Assembly (NCBI GenBank): GCA_017305835.1 | Contig: JAFKJY010000093.1 | Location: 1 to 36,954, forward strand | DNA length: 36,954 nucleotides | Direction of reading: 5' to 3' | DNA from: Hyphomicrobiales bacterium | Lineage (GTDB): Bacteria > Pseudomonadota > Alphaproteobacteria > Rhizobiales > Rhizobiaceae | Shown here: in pieces, positions 16,429 to 23,778 of the stretch | Layout of the letters: each line of letters begins with the position of its first letter | How positions within the stretch are numbered: the stretch's first letter is position 1 | Notes under the pieces: model-generated | The model's database searches: none | The model's input: only the letters and a program-made list of their open reading frames with translations | What the model was told of the DNA's origin: nothing | Position numbers and translations under genes: made by a program

Positions 16429-16466
16429 TTTAGCGTGTATCGTTGCAGAGATTCCCACGGAGCCCC
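16429..16466 (-). repeat. Tn3-family terminal inverted repeat (tnpR end)
   Basis: This is the reverse complement of the 12646-12683 repeat, identical at 37 of 38 positions, with the outermost base at 16466. Sequence to its right belongs to mucR. Confidence 0.9.
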
Positions 16467-16888
16467 GTGTCGTTTCGGCCTATGTGTCGAACAATCCTGT
16501 ACCTGTCACCGAATTGCCCGGCTTGATCTCCAGAGTGTATTCGAGCCTGCTGCAGCAGACTAATACACCCGCGGAAGTCGTATCAGAATCTCAAAAGCCC
16601 GCGGTCCCAATCAAGAAGTCGGTGACGCCGGACTATATCGTCTGTCTCGAGGACGGAAAACAGTTCAAATCCCTGAAGCGCCACTTGTCGACTCACCATG
16701 GCCTCACCCCGGACGAATATCGTGCGAAATGGGGCCTGCCGGTAGACTATCCGCTGGTCGCGCCAAACTACGCCGCAGCGCGTTCCGCACTGGCAAAATC
16801 GATGGGATTAGGACGAAAGCCAAAGCCCGTTGACGAGCCGCCAGCGGCTCCCGCCAAACGGAAGAGACTCGGCCTCAAATTCTCATAG
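16467..16888 (+). pseudogene. Ros/MucR-family regulator, 5' end cut by the transposon
   Basis: MucR resemblance begins right after the transposon end at VVSAYVSNNPVPVTELPGLI and runs through the zinc-finger region VCLEDGKQFKSLKRHLSTHH and LTPDEYRAKWGLP to the basic tail (PAKRKRLGLKFS). About 15-20 N-terminal residues are missing. The frame is open back into the transposon as far as 16310, so a hybrid protein could be made. An in-frame GTG at 16484 could give a shorter one. MucR proteins bind AT-rich DNA and silence horizontally acquired and exopolysaccharide genes. The conserved DNA-binding half is intact, so residual function is possible. Confidence 0.75.
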
Positions 16889-17262
16889 GGCCTAGCTGGT
16901 CTACGACACGTCGATCCGTGTGCATCCTGCTTCTACTATTTCGTGATGCCAAAATTCCAGGCTTATCGGCGTTACGCTTCCCCCTCAGCTGTAACGATGA
17001 TCGCTTGGCGCTGATTATCAGCGGCAACGGCAGCTCGAAGAACAGACCGCCGATGACCAGCACCGCCATGACGCCGATGGCGAATGTCAGGTTCTGGCGC
17101 ATGATCGCCGCCATGCGGCGGGAAAGCCGGTGCGTATCGTGGTCTTCCCGCCATCTCCCAGCAAAGAATTGCATCTTGCCCTCTCGCGGTTCGGTGCGGG
17201 AGGGCAAGCAGGAATACCATTCATGGGTGTTGTCGCGGCAAGTCACTGCTTGCGCAACGGCG
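16889..17262. other. Decayed stretch holding an ATPase scrap
   Basis: Apart from the P1B-ATPase fragment at 17016-17140 (listed separately), no gene is recognisable between the mucR stop and the cupin gene. The minus-strand frame that contains the scrap runs from 17333 to 16875, but its ends resemble nothing. Confidence 0.4.
17016..17140 (-). pseudogene. P1B-type ATPase C-terminal fragment
   Basis: The minus-strand frame contains HRLSRRMAAIMRQNLTF, AIGVMAVLVIGGLFFELP and LPLI, the helix after the hinge domain of P1B ATPases. The same region of the complete ATPase at 25333-27360 reads HRLARRTRRIIRQNLAF then AIGMMLLLVVSSLFFALPLPL, so the two are clearly related. The homology stops before the terminal HEGGT/NGLRLL region, and nothing upstream is ATPase-like. 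It is a leftover of a fourth metal ATPase. Confidence 0.75.
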
Positions 17263-17658
17263 TTATTCGGTGGTCTTGCCGTCGAAGTGTTCATGCGCGG
17301 CGTCGGCTTCAGCCTTGGTTGGATGAACGACACCGTCGACGTGCTCGGGAGGGCTGTAGATCGTATAAAGCTTCAGCGGTTCATTGCCGGTGTTTTTGAC
17401 GTTATGCCGCGCACCGGCGGGTACGATCATGGCCATATCGGCCCTGATCCTGCTCACATTGCCGTCGATCAGGATTTCGCCTTCGCCGTCCTCGACACGG
17501 AAGAACTGATCGCCGTCGTCGTGAACCTCTTCGCCGATCTCCTCGCCGGGCTGAAGCGCCATCAGCACGAGCTGCATATTTGTTGCCGTATAAAGAACAC
17601 GGCGAAAATCCGTGTTTCCTTCGGTCAGTTCCTCGATGTCATCAACAAATCCACGCAT
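17263..17658 (-). CDS. Cupin-domain protein
   Basis: The product is 131 residues. The ATG at 17658 is preferred because GGAG lies 6 nt upstream; another ATG at 17670 overlaps that site. The single beta-barrel shows the cupin motifs: PGEEIGEEVHDDGDQFFRVEDGEG (E-x-H...Q...E) and VPAGARHNVKNTG. The conserved His/Glu residues form a metal site in most cupins. The C-terminus reads YSPPEHVDGVVH, typical of a widespread small cupin of unknown substrate. It is probably cytoplasmic. A small gene of unknown function lies 22 bp upstream on the same strand. Confidence 0.85.
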   Translation of the reverse strand: MRGFVDDIEELTEGNTDFRRVLYTATNMQLVLMALQPGEEIGEEVHDDGDQFFRVEDGEGEILIDGNVSRIRADMAMIVPAGARHNVKNTGNEPLKLYTIYSPPEHVDGVVHPTKAEADAAHEHFDGKTTE

Positions 17659-17679
17659 GAGATGCTCCATTTCATTAGT

Positions 17680-17955
17680 TTATTGCACAAATGTTAGCTT
17701 GTCGTTGATCTCACTCAAGTCTCCCCATGAGACTTTCGCATATGATCGTGTCGCCGATGCGACTTTGGCGAGAGTATCCTCAAGCTGTCCTTCCAGCAGC
17801 GGCGCGTCCACATCAAAGCATCCGCCAGGGAATCGAGACTTGTCGACCTGTGCATTCACGCACGGAAATCCCTTTGGTTTAGGCGGCAATTCCACCACAG
17901 CTCCCCATGTGGTCGCCCGACGAACCAGAACCAAGGCAGCGCCCTGTGCATTCAT
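17680..17955 (-). CDS. Conserved-looking small protein, unknown function
   Basis: The product is 91 residues from ATG 17955 (AGG 6 nt upstream), or 102 from a TTG at 17988. I do not recognise it. Recognisable patches are PPKPKGFPCVNAQ, DKSRFPGGCFDVDAPLLE and QLEDTLAKVASATRSY. There is no membrane segment and there are two Cys. It stops 22 bp before the cupin start and may be co-transcribed with it. It is divergent from the HMA/ATPase pair that begins at 18058, so the 17956-18057 gap should hold promoters for both directions. Confidence 0.5.
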   Translation of the reverse strand: MNAQGAALVLVRRATTWGAVVELPPKPKGFPCVNAQVDKSRFPGGCFDVDAPLLEGQLEDTLAKVASATRSYAKVSWGDLSEINDKLTFVQ

Positions 17956-18057
17956 GCAAGCCTGGCTTGCCGGTTTCGCCAATCGCAATGCGGGGTCAAA
18001 CCCTTAGATCAATGAGGCAGGGGACACCCCTTCCCCACTATCGAAAGGAACCCGATC

Positions 18058-18279
18058 ATGACCCAGAAAACCATCCTTCGCAGCGATGAGCTTTCCTGCC
18101 CCTCCTGCGTGCCCAAGATCGAAAAGGCGCTCAACGCCCTTCCCGGTGTGGCAAAGGCCGAGGTGCGCTTCAACACCGGCAAGATCGAGGTCGAGCACGA
18201 CCCCGCGCAATCGAGCGTTGAAGCGCTGGTCGAGGCGGTGCGTGGAACCGGCTACGAGGCAAGGCCTGCCGCCTTTTGA
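18058..18279 (+). CDS. Free-standing heavy-metal-associated (HMA) domain protein
   Basis: The product is 73 residues, with GAAAGGA upstream of ATG 18058. It is a single ferredoxin-like HMA domain with the metal-binding SCPSC motif (CxxC) in the first loop and the usual ending EAVRGTGYEAR. Such proteins act as soft-metal chaperones (Cu+, Zn2+, Cd2+, Hg2+) in the cytoplasm. The next gene is an ATPase that lacks its own N-terminal HMA domain, so this protein probably serves as its detached metal-binding domain. The intergenic gap is 86 bp. Confidence 0.88.
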   Translation: MTQKTILRSDELSCPSCVPKIEKALNALPGVAKAEVRFNTGKIEVEHDPAQSSVEALVEAVRGTGYEARPAAF

Positions 18280-18365
18280 TCGGCACTCCGCCTTTTTCGC
18301 CGCGCCGCGTGCCGGCGCGGCAGGCACGCTTTTCCGACATGGATGAAGATGAAAGGAGCGAGGAG

Positions 18366-20312
18366 ATGAGCAATCTTGTCAGCAGGATCAAGAGCGCCTT
18401 CGTGCATCCGGCACGGCGGCGTTTCTGGCTGACGATCGGCAGTGGCGGCCTGATCGCGGCTGGTCTTCTGGCGCGTTACGGTTTCGGCATGGTCGAGGCA
18501 TGGACGGCGCTGATGGTCGCGGCCGCTTTTCTTGCAGGCTCTGACATCGCCATCCGCGCCTGGCGTTCGCTGCTCGTAAAACATTTCAGCATCGAATTGC
18601 TCGTCACCGTCGCGGCGGTCGGTGCGCTCATTATTGGCGAGGTCTGGGAGTCGGCGGCCGTTACCTTCCTGTTCATGTTCGGCGGCTGGCTGGAGGCGCG
18701 CACCATGGGGCAGACCCGTGGCGCGCTGAAGGCATTGCTTGATGCCGCGCCCGCCACCGCGACCGTGCTGCGCGAAAGCGAGTCTGTCGAGGTGCCGGCT
18801 CATATGGTCCAGCTTGGCGAGACCGTGCTGGTCAGGGCCGGTCAGCGTATCCCGGTGGATGGTGAGGTGACCGAGGGCACCGCCGCCGTCAGCGAGGCTG
18901 CGATTACCGGTGAGCCGATGCCGGCCGAGAAAGCACCGGGCAGCCACGTTCATGCAGGAACGATCGCCGAGAACGGGTTGCTGCGCATCCGCGCCACCAA
19001 TGTCGGCGCCGACACCACCCTTGCCCGCATCATTCAGCGCGTCGAGGAAGCGCAGGAGGAAAAGGCCCCGAGCCAGCGCATGATCGAGCGCTTTGCGCAA
19101 TGGTATACGCCGTCGATCATCGGGCTCGCGGTCGCCGCCTTCGCGGTGACGCAGGACATCCGCCTGGCGCTGACGCTGCTGGTCGTCGGTTGCCCCGGCG
19201 CGCTGGTCATCTCGACGCCGGTCTCCATCGTCGCCGGCATCGGCCGGGCGGCGCGCAGCGGCATCCTGATCAAGGGCGGTCAGCATCTGGAGAGTGCGGG
19301 CCGCATCGATACGCTGGCGCTCGACAAGACCGGCACGCTGACGGAAGGCAAGCCGCAGCTCGCCTCTATCGTCGCGCTCGGCGGCATTGCCGAGGCCGAG
19401 TTGCTGCATCTGGCTGCGACCGCCGAAACCGGATCGACCCATCCGCTCGGCCGCCCGATCGTCGAGGCCGGCCGCAAGCAGGGGCCGCTTTCCACGCTCG
19501 AATCGCTGGAGGAACATGCCGGCATGGGCCTGAGCGCCCGCATCGACGGCCGCATCATCGCCGCCGGTAACCGGCGCCTCATGGACACGCTCGGCATTGC
19601 GCTGGGCCAGGAGGGCGAAGCCGCCCTGGACCGTCTGCTATCCAATGGCCCGACGCCGATCCTGGTGGCGCGTGACGGGCAATTGATCGGGATGCTGGGC
19701 ATGTCCGACATGGCCCGTGAAGGCGCGGCGGAAGCCATCGCCCGGCTGCGCGACATCGGCATAGGCCGTGTGGTCATGCTGACCGGCGACCAGCATGGCG
19801 CAGCCGAAGCCATCGCCCGCGAGGTCGGTATCGATGAGGTTCATGCCGGGCTGATGCCCGAGGACAAGCTGGAACTGATCCGGAAGATGAAGGCGGATGG
19901 CGCGCATGTCGCCATGGTCGGCGACGGCATCAACGATGCCCCCGCTCTTGCCGCCGCCGACACCTCGATCGCCATGGGCGCCGCCGGCAGCGACGTCGCC
20001 ATCGAGACCGCCGACATCGCGCTCCTGAAAGACGATCTCGGCAAGATCCCCGAGGCGATGGCGATCTCGCGCGCAACGCTGGGCAATATGCGCCAGAACC
20101 TCGTCATCGCACTGGTGACGGTGGCCGGACTGCTGGCGGGCGTGTTCTCCGGCAATGTCCATATGGCCGGCGGCATGCTGGTCCACCAACTTTCGGTGCT
20201 GATCGTCATCGCCAACGGCATGCGCCTGCTGCGCGTACCGAAGGCCACCACACCCGGCGGAAGGGCTGCAAAAGCCGCCGCCCTTCCCGCGACCGAGGCC
20301 GCGCGCGGTTGA
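18366..20312 (+). CDS. P1B-type metal ATPase with CPG transmembrane motif
   Basis: The product is 648 residues. The ATG at 18366 is chosen for AGGAG 7 nt upstream; the frame opens at 18276 without resemblance. There is no N-terminal HMA domain. The hallmarks are TGEP (181-184), the transmembrane motif GCPGALVIS (Cys276-Pro-Gly), DKTGT with phosphorylated Asp320, the His-Pro of the nucleotide domain (359-360), and GDGIND (519-524). The last helices read MLVHQLSVLIVIANGMRLL. CPG is not the common CPC or SPC, so metal specificity cannot be assigned by rule. It probably exports a soft metal ion with the upstream HMA protein. A terminator follows its stop. Confidence 0.9.
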   Translation: MSNLVSRIKSAFVHPARRRFWLTIGSGGLIAAGLLARYGFGMVEAWTALMVAAAFLAGSDIAIRAWRSLLVKHFSIELLVTVAAVGALIIGEVWESAAVTFLFMFGGWLEARTMGQTRGALKALLDAAPATATVLRESESVEVPAHMVQLGETVLVRAGQRIPVDGEVTEGTAAVSEAAITGEPMPAEKAPGSHVHAGTIAENGLLRIRATNVGADTTLARIIQRVEEAQEEKAPSQRMIERFAQWYTPSIIGLAVAAFAVTQDIRLALTLLVVGCPGALVISTPVSIVAGIGRAARSGILIKGGQHLESAGRIDTLALDKTGTLTEGKPQLASIVALGGIAEAELLHLAATAETGSTHPLGRPIVEAGRKQGPLSTLESLEEHAGMGLSARIDGRIIAAGNRRLMDTLGIALGQEGEAALDRLLSNGPTPILVARDGQLIGMLGMSDMAREGAAEAIARLRDIGIGRVVMLTGDQHGAAEAIAREVGIDEVHAGLMPEDKLELIRKMKADGAHVAMVGDGINDAPALAAADTSIAMGAAGSDVAIETADIALLKDDLGKIPEAMAISRATLGNMRQNLVIALVTVAGLLAGVFSGNVHMAGGMLVHQLSVLIVIANGMRLLRVPKATTPGGRAAKAAALPATEAARG

Positions 20313-20323
20313 AGCCTCCTCGC

Positions 20324-20356
20324 AGACCCCGCTCCGATGCGGGGTCTGTTGTTCTT
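20324..20356 (+). terminator. Factor-independent terminator after the CPG ATPase
   Basis: A 9-bp perfect stem AGACCCCGC / GCGGGGTCT (20324-20332 with 20339-20347) with a 6-nt loop is followed by GTTGTTCTT. It lies 12 bp after the ATPase stop and before the DUF924 gene. Confidence 0.8.
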
Positions 20357-20404
20357 GCCGCGCCAGCCCTGTCTTATCACTCCCAACTGCCGGAAAGGAT
20401 CGAC

Positions 20405-21049
20405 ATGGATACCAGCACCGCCCCGTGGAACGACGTTCTCGACTTCTGGTTTCCCGAAGGTCGCTCCTCACAGATAAAGGCTGAAACGCATCGGGATCAC
20501 TGGTCGTGGCGGCTGCATGGCGGAGCGGATGACGCGATCATAGCGCGCTTCACCGACCTCACGAGCAGCGCAGCTTCAGGCGATCTCGACGACTGGGCCA
20601 GCGATCCCGAAGGCAGGCTTGCGCTGATCATCGTGCTCGACCAGTTCTCGCGCTCGCTGTGGCGTGGCACGCCGCGCGCCTTCGCGCAGGACCCTGCCGC
20701 GCTGTCGCTGGCGCTGGCGGGGTTCTCGAACGGCCATTACGCATCGCTCGGCATGCCCTGGTCCAAAATCGTCTACAGCCAGCCGCTTGGCCATTGCGAA
20801 GGCCCGGATCACCTCGAGCGGATCGATCTGCTCGTCAGGCTTCGCGAAGAGATCGCGGTGGAAGCGCCCACTTCCCTTCAGCCGATATACCAGTCACTGG
20901 TGAAACAGGCCGGCGACGTACGCAGGATCATCGCCGCTTTCGGCCGTCACCCGCACCGCAACCGGGTCCTCGGCCGAGTATCGACGCCGGCGGAAGATGC
21001 TTACATCGCCGGAGGGGTCTTTCCGCATAAGAGGGCGTTTCGGGCATGA
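20405..21049 (+). CDS. DUF924-family protein
   Basis: The product is 214 residues from ATG 20405 (AAAGGA 5 nt upstream); the frame upstream crosses the terminator. Family features are the start VLDFWFPEG, then LALIIVLDQFSRSLWRGTPRAFAQDPAAL, MPWSKIVYSQPLGHCE and FGRHPHRNRVLGR, split here into short motifs. DUF924 proteins are all-helical, TPR-like, with unknown biochemical role. The sequence is complete. It lies between metal ATPases but is separated from the first by a terminator. Confidence 0.88.
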   Translation: MDTSTAPWNDVLDFWFPEGRSSQIKAETHRDHWSWRLHGGADDAIIARFTDLTSSAASGDLDDWASDPEGRLALIIVLDQFSRSLWRGTPRAFAQDPAALSLALAGFSNGHYASLGMPWSKIVYSQPLGHCEGPDHLERIDLLVRLREEIAVEAPTSLQPIYQSLVKQAGDVRRIIAAFGRHPHRNRVLGRVSTPAEDAYIAGGVFPHKRAFRA

Positions 21050-21141
21050 CGTCCGGTGGAGCATGTTGCAAGGGATGCTTTCGCCGGCGGTTCACGTAGA
21101 CTACGGTTGTTGCCCACTCATATTCTCTGGAAGGAACCATC

Positions 21142-21372
21142 ATGGCTGACACCTGGCTTCCCTCGCTCAAGACAGCGACCCCGCAGGAGGGGTTCGACCT
21201 TGCCACCAAAATGGCGCGGGTCGGCGTCAAGGTGACCCAGCCTTCCGCCGAGATCCGTGACAAGCTGCGCGCGGCCTACGATCAGGATACGGCGCAACTG
21301 ATTGCGTCCTCGCAGGTGATCGCCATCCATTTCCAGACGGTCGCGGCGGCCAACGATTACTGGCGCGATTAG
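21142..21372 (+). CDS. 76-residue helical protein, unknown function
   Basis: ATG 21142 is preceded by GGAAGGAACC. The product starts MADTWLPSLKTATPQEGFDL and continues with helices ending AAANDYWRD. There are no cysteines, no membrane segment and no family known to me. It is convergent with copA, ending 22 bp from that gene's stop. Composition and a good ribosome-binding site support a real gene. Confidence 0.55.
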   Translation: MADTWLPSLKTATPQEGFDLATKMARVGVKVTQPSAEIRDKLRAAYDQDTAQLIASSQVIAIHFQTVAAANDYWRD

Positions 21373-21394
21373 AGCGGCCGCGCCAGCGTTTCAG

Positions 21395-23743
21395 TCAAAG
21401 TTTCAACCCCCGCAACCGCAGCGCATTGGCGATGACGCTGACCGACGACAGCGACATGGCGACCGCGGCGATGATCGGCGACAGGAGGAGACCGAAAGAG
21501 GGGTAAAGCACGCCTGCGGCAACCGGGATGCCGGCGGCATTGTAGATGAAGGCGAAGAACAGGTTCTGGCGGATATTCGCCATCGTCGCCTGCGACAGAC
21601 GCCGCGCTTTCACGATCCCCATGAGGTCGCCCTTGAGCAGGGTGACGCCGGCGCTTTCAATGGCCACGTCTGTGCCCGAGCCCATGGCGATGCCGACATC
21701 GGCAGCCGCCAGCGCCGGCGCGTCGTTGACGCCGTCGCCCGCCATGGCGACCACACGGCCTTCCGCCTTGAGGCGGCTCACCACGGCGCTCTTTGCATCC
21801 GGCAGAACGTCGGCCTCGACCTCGTCGATGCCCAGCTGGCGGGCGACGGCTTCGGCTGTCGTTTTGTTGTCGCCGGTCAGCATGACGATGCGGATGCCCT
21901 CGCCATGCAAGGCTTTCAGCGCCTCCTGCGTCGTCGCCTTGACCGGGTCGGCGATGGCGAAAATGCCGCCGGCCCTGCCATCAATCCCGATATAGATCGC
22001 GGTGGCGCCATCATGGCGCAAGGCGTCCGCCTGTTTGGCAAGGGAAGTAACGTCGACGCCATGTTCCTTGAGGAAGGCCGCATTGCCGAGCGCGATCGCC
22101 TTGCCTTCGACAGTGCCGAGGGCGCCCTTGCCAAGCGGCGAGTCGAAACCGGCGACAGAGGGGACGGCGATGCCCTTCTTCTCCGCCGCTTCCACGATCG
22201 CCAGCGCCAGCGGATGTTCCGACGCTTTCTCCACACCAGCGGCCAGCCGCAGGATTTCCGTTTCGTCAAAGCCGCCTGCCGCAACGATTGCCGTCACCGA
22301 TGGCCTGCCCTCGGTGAGCGTGCCGGTCTTGTCGACCACGAGCGTGTCGACCTTTTCCATATGCTCGAGCGCCTCGGCATTCTTGATCAGGACGCCGGCG
22401 CTGGCACCCTTGCCGACGCCGACCATGATCGACATTGGCGTCGCCAGCCCAAGTGCGCAGGGACAGGCGATGATCAGCACCGAAACGGCCACGACCAGCC
22501 CATAGGCGAGGCGAGGCTCCGGCCCCCAGATACCCCATACGATAAAAGCCAGAATCGCGATGACGATGACCAGCGGCACGAACCAGCCCGACACCTGATC
22601 GGCCATGCGCTGGATCGGCGCGCGCGAGCGCTGCGCATCGGCGACCATCTGCACGATGCGCGACAGCATGGTATCGCGGCCGACCTTTTCGGCGCGGATC
22701 ACCAGCGCCCCGGTCTGATTCAGCGTACCGCCGATGACCTGATCGCCCACAGTGCGGGTGACAGGCATGGATTCGCCGGTAACCATCGCCTCGTCGAGCG
22801 ATGAGCGTCCATCCTCGACGACACCATCGACCGGCACGGTCTCGCCGGGACGCACGCGCAGCCTGTCGCCGAGGATAACGTGCTCGACCGGCACGTCTTC
22901 CTCCACGCCATCGTCACTGACGCGCCGCGCCGTCTTTGGCGCCAGATCGAGCAGCGCCCTGATCGCGCCCGATGTCTGTTCGCGGGCGCGCAGTTCCAGC
23001 ACCTGGCCAAGCAGCACCAGAACGGTGATGACCGCCGCCGCCTCGAAATAGACCGCGACCGTGCCATCTTCTCCGCGAAAGGCGGCGGGGAAAATTCCCG
23101 GCGCAAGGGCGGCGACGATGCTGTAGGCCCAGGCGACGCCGGTTCCCATGGCGATCAGGGTGAACATGTTGAGGCTGCGATTGACCAGCGAGGCCCATGC
23201 ACGCTCGAAGAACGGCCAGCCACACCACAAAACCACCGGCGTCGCCAGAACGAGTTGAACCCAGATCGATATCCGCATCGGCACCAGATGGTGCAGGGCC
23301 GGATAAAGATGGCCGCCCATTTCGAGCACGAAGACCGGGGCAGCGAGGACGAGCCCGATCCAGAAGCGTCGCGTCATGTCGGCGAGTTCGGGGCTGGGGC
23401 CGCTGTCGGCCGTCACCACCAACGGCTCCAGCGCCATGCCGCAGATCGGGCAGCTTCCCGGCCCCTCCTGCCGGATCTCGGGATGCATCGGACAGGTCCA
23501 GATCGCACCCTCGGGCGCGTCCGGAGCGGGCGCCGCGTCCCCTGCCAGATATCGGACCGGGTTCGCCTCGAACTTCGCCTTGCAGGAAGCCGAGCAGAAA
23601 TAGTGGGTGTGACCCTCATGGGTCAGGTGATTTTCCGTAGTCTGCGGGTCGACCTCCATGCCGCAGACGGGGTCTTTCACAAGATATACATGACCCGAAT
23701 GGTTATGCGCATGCGGATGATGCTGATGCTCGTGTCCGTTCAT
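21395..23743 (-). CDS. copA: Copper-exporting P1B-1 ATPase
   Basis: The product is 782 residues. A His-rich N-terminus (HEHQHHPHAHNHSGH) is followed by a YHS domain (DPVCGMEVD, YFCSASC; about 20-66). Next comes a CPMHPE...CPICGM metal-binding domain (81-104) instead of CxxC-type HMA domains. The ATPase core has TGES (322-325), the copper motif ACPCALGLATP (CPC 427-429), DKTGT (Asp471), HPLA (510) and GDGVND (669-674). The last helix SSVSVIANALRL fits the Cu+ class. It would pump Cu+ from the cytoplasm. It lies 35 bp downstream of a disulfide oxidoreductase gene on the same strand, so the two are probably co-transcribed. Confidence 0.92.
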   Translation of the reverse strand: MNGHEHQHHPHAHNHSGHVYLVKDPVCGMEVDPQTTENHLTHEGHTHYFCSASCKAKFEANPVRYLAGDAAPAPDAPEGAIWTCPMHPEIRQEGPGSCPICGMALEPLVVTADSGPSPELADMTRRFWIGLVLAAPVFVLEMGGHLYPALHHLVPMRISIWVQLVLATPVVLWCGWPFFERAWASLVNRSLNMFTLIAMGTGVAWAYSIVAALAPGIFPAAFRGEDGTVAVYFEAAAVITVLVLLGQVLELRAREQTSGAIRALLDLAPKTARRVSDDGVEEDVPVEHVILGDRLRVRPGETVPVDGVVEDGRSSLDEAMVTGESMPVTRTVGDQVIGGTLNQTGALVIRAEKVGRDTMLSRIVQMVADAQRSRAPIQRMADQVSGWFVPLVIVIAILAFIVWGIWGPEPRLAYGLVVAVSVLIIACPCALGLATPMSIMVGVGKGASAGVLIKNAEALEHMEKVDTLVVDKTGTLTEGRPSVTAIVAAGGFDETEILRLAAGVEKASEHPLALAIVEAAEKKGIAVPSVAGFDSPLGKGALGTVEGKAIALGNAAFLKEHGVDVTSLAKQADALRHDGATAIYIGIDGRAGGIFAIADPVKATTQEALKALHGEGIRIVMLTGDNKTTAEAVARQLGIDEVEADVLPDAKSAVVSRLKAEGRVVAMAGDGVNDAPALAAADVGIAMGSGTDVAIESAGVTLLKGDLMGIVKARRLSQATMANIRQNLFFAFIYNAAGIPVAAGVLYPSFGLLLSPIIAAVAMSLSSVSVIANALRLRGLKL

Positions 23744-23778
23744 TCTCTAACCCGCCGCCTCAATTGCACCTGGAAAAC

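Larger units (their letters stand above)
12646..16466 (-). mobile_element. Tn3-family transposon (tnpR, tnpA only)
   Basis: This 3,821-bp element is bounded by 38-bp inverted repeats starting GGGGCTCCGT and 37/38 identical. It encodes a serine resolvase and a Tn3 transposase in the same minus-strand direction, with a putative res site upstream of tnpR. No cargo genes are present. The 5 bp outside each end (12641-12645 TGCCA; 16467-16471 GTGTC) do not match, so there is no target duplication. It separates a truncated cytochrome c from a truncated mucR. Confidence 0.9.

Noticed and set aside
12641..16471. 5-bp target duplication around the Tn3 element
   Set aside because: Flanks TGCCA and GTGTC do not match in either orientation.
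18252..19517. 421-codon minus-strand frame opposite the CPG ATPase
   Set aside because: Its translation is Asp/Arg/Gln/His-rich low-complexity typical of an antisense shadow, and the plus strand carries the full ATPase motifs.
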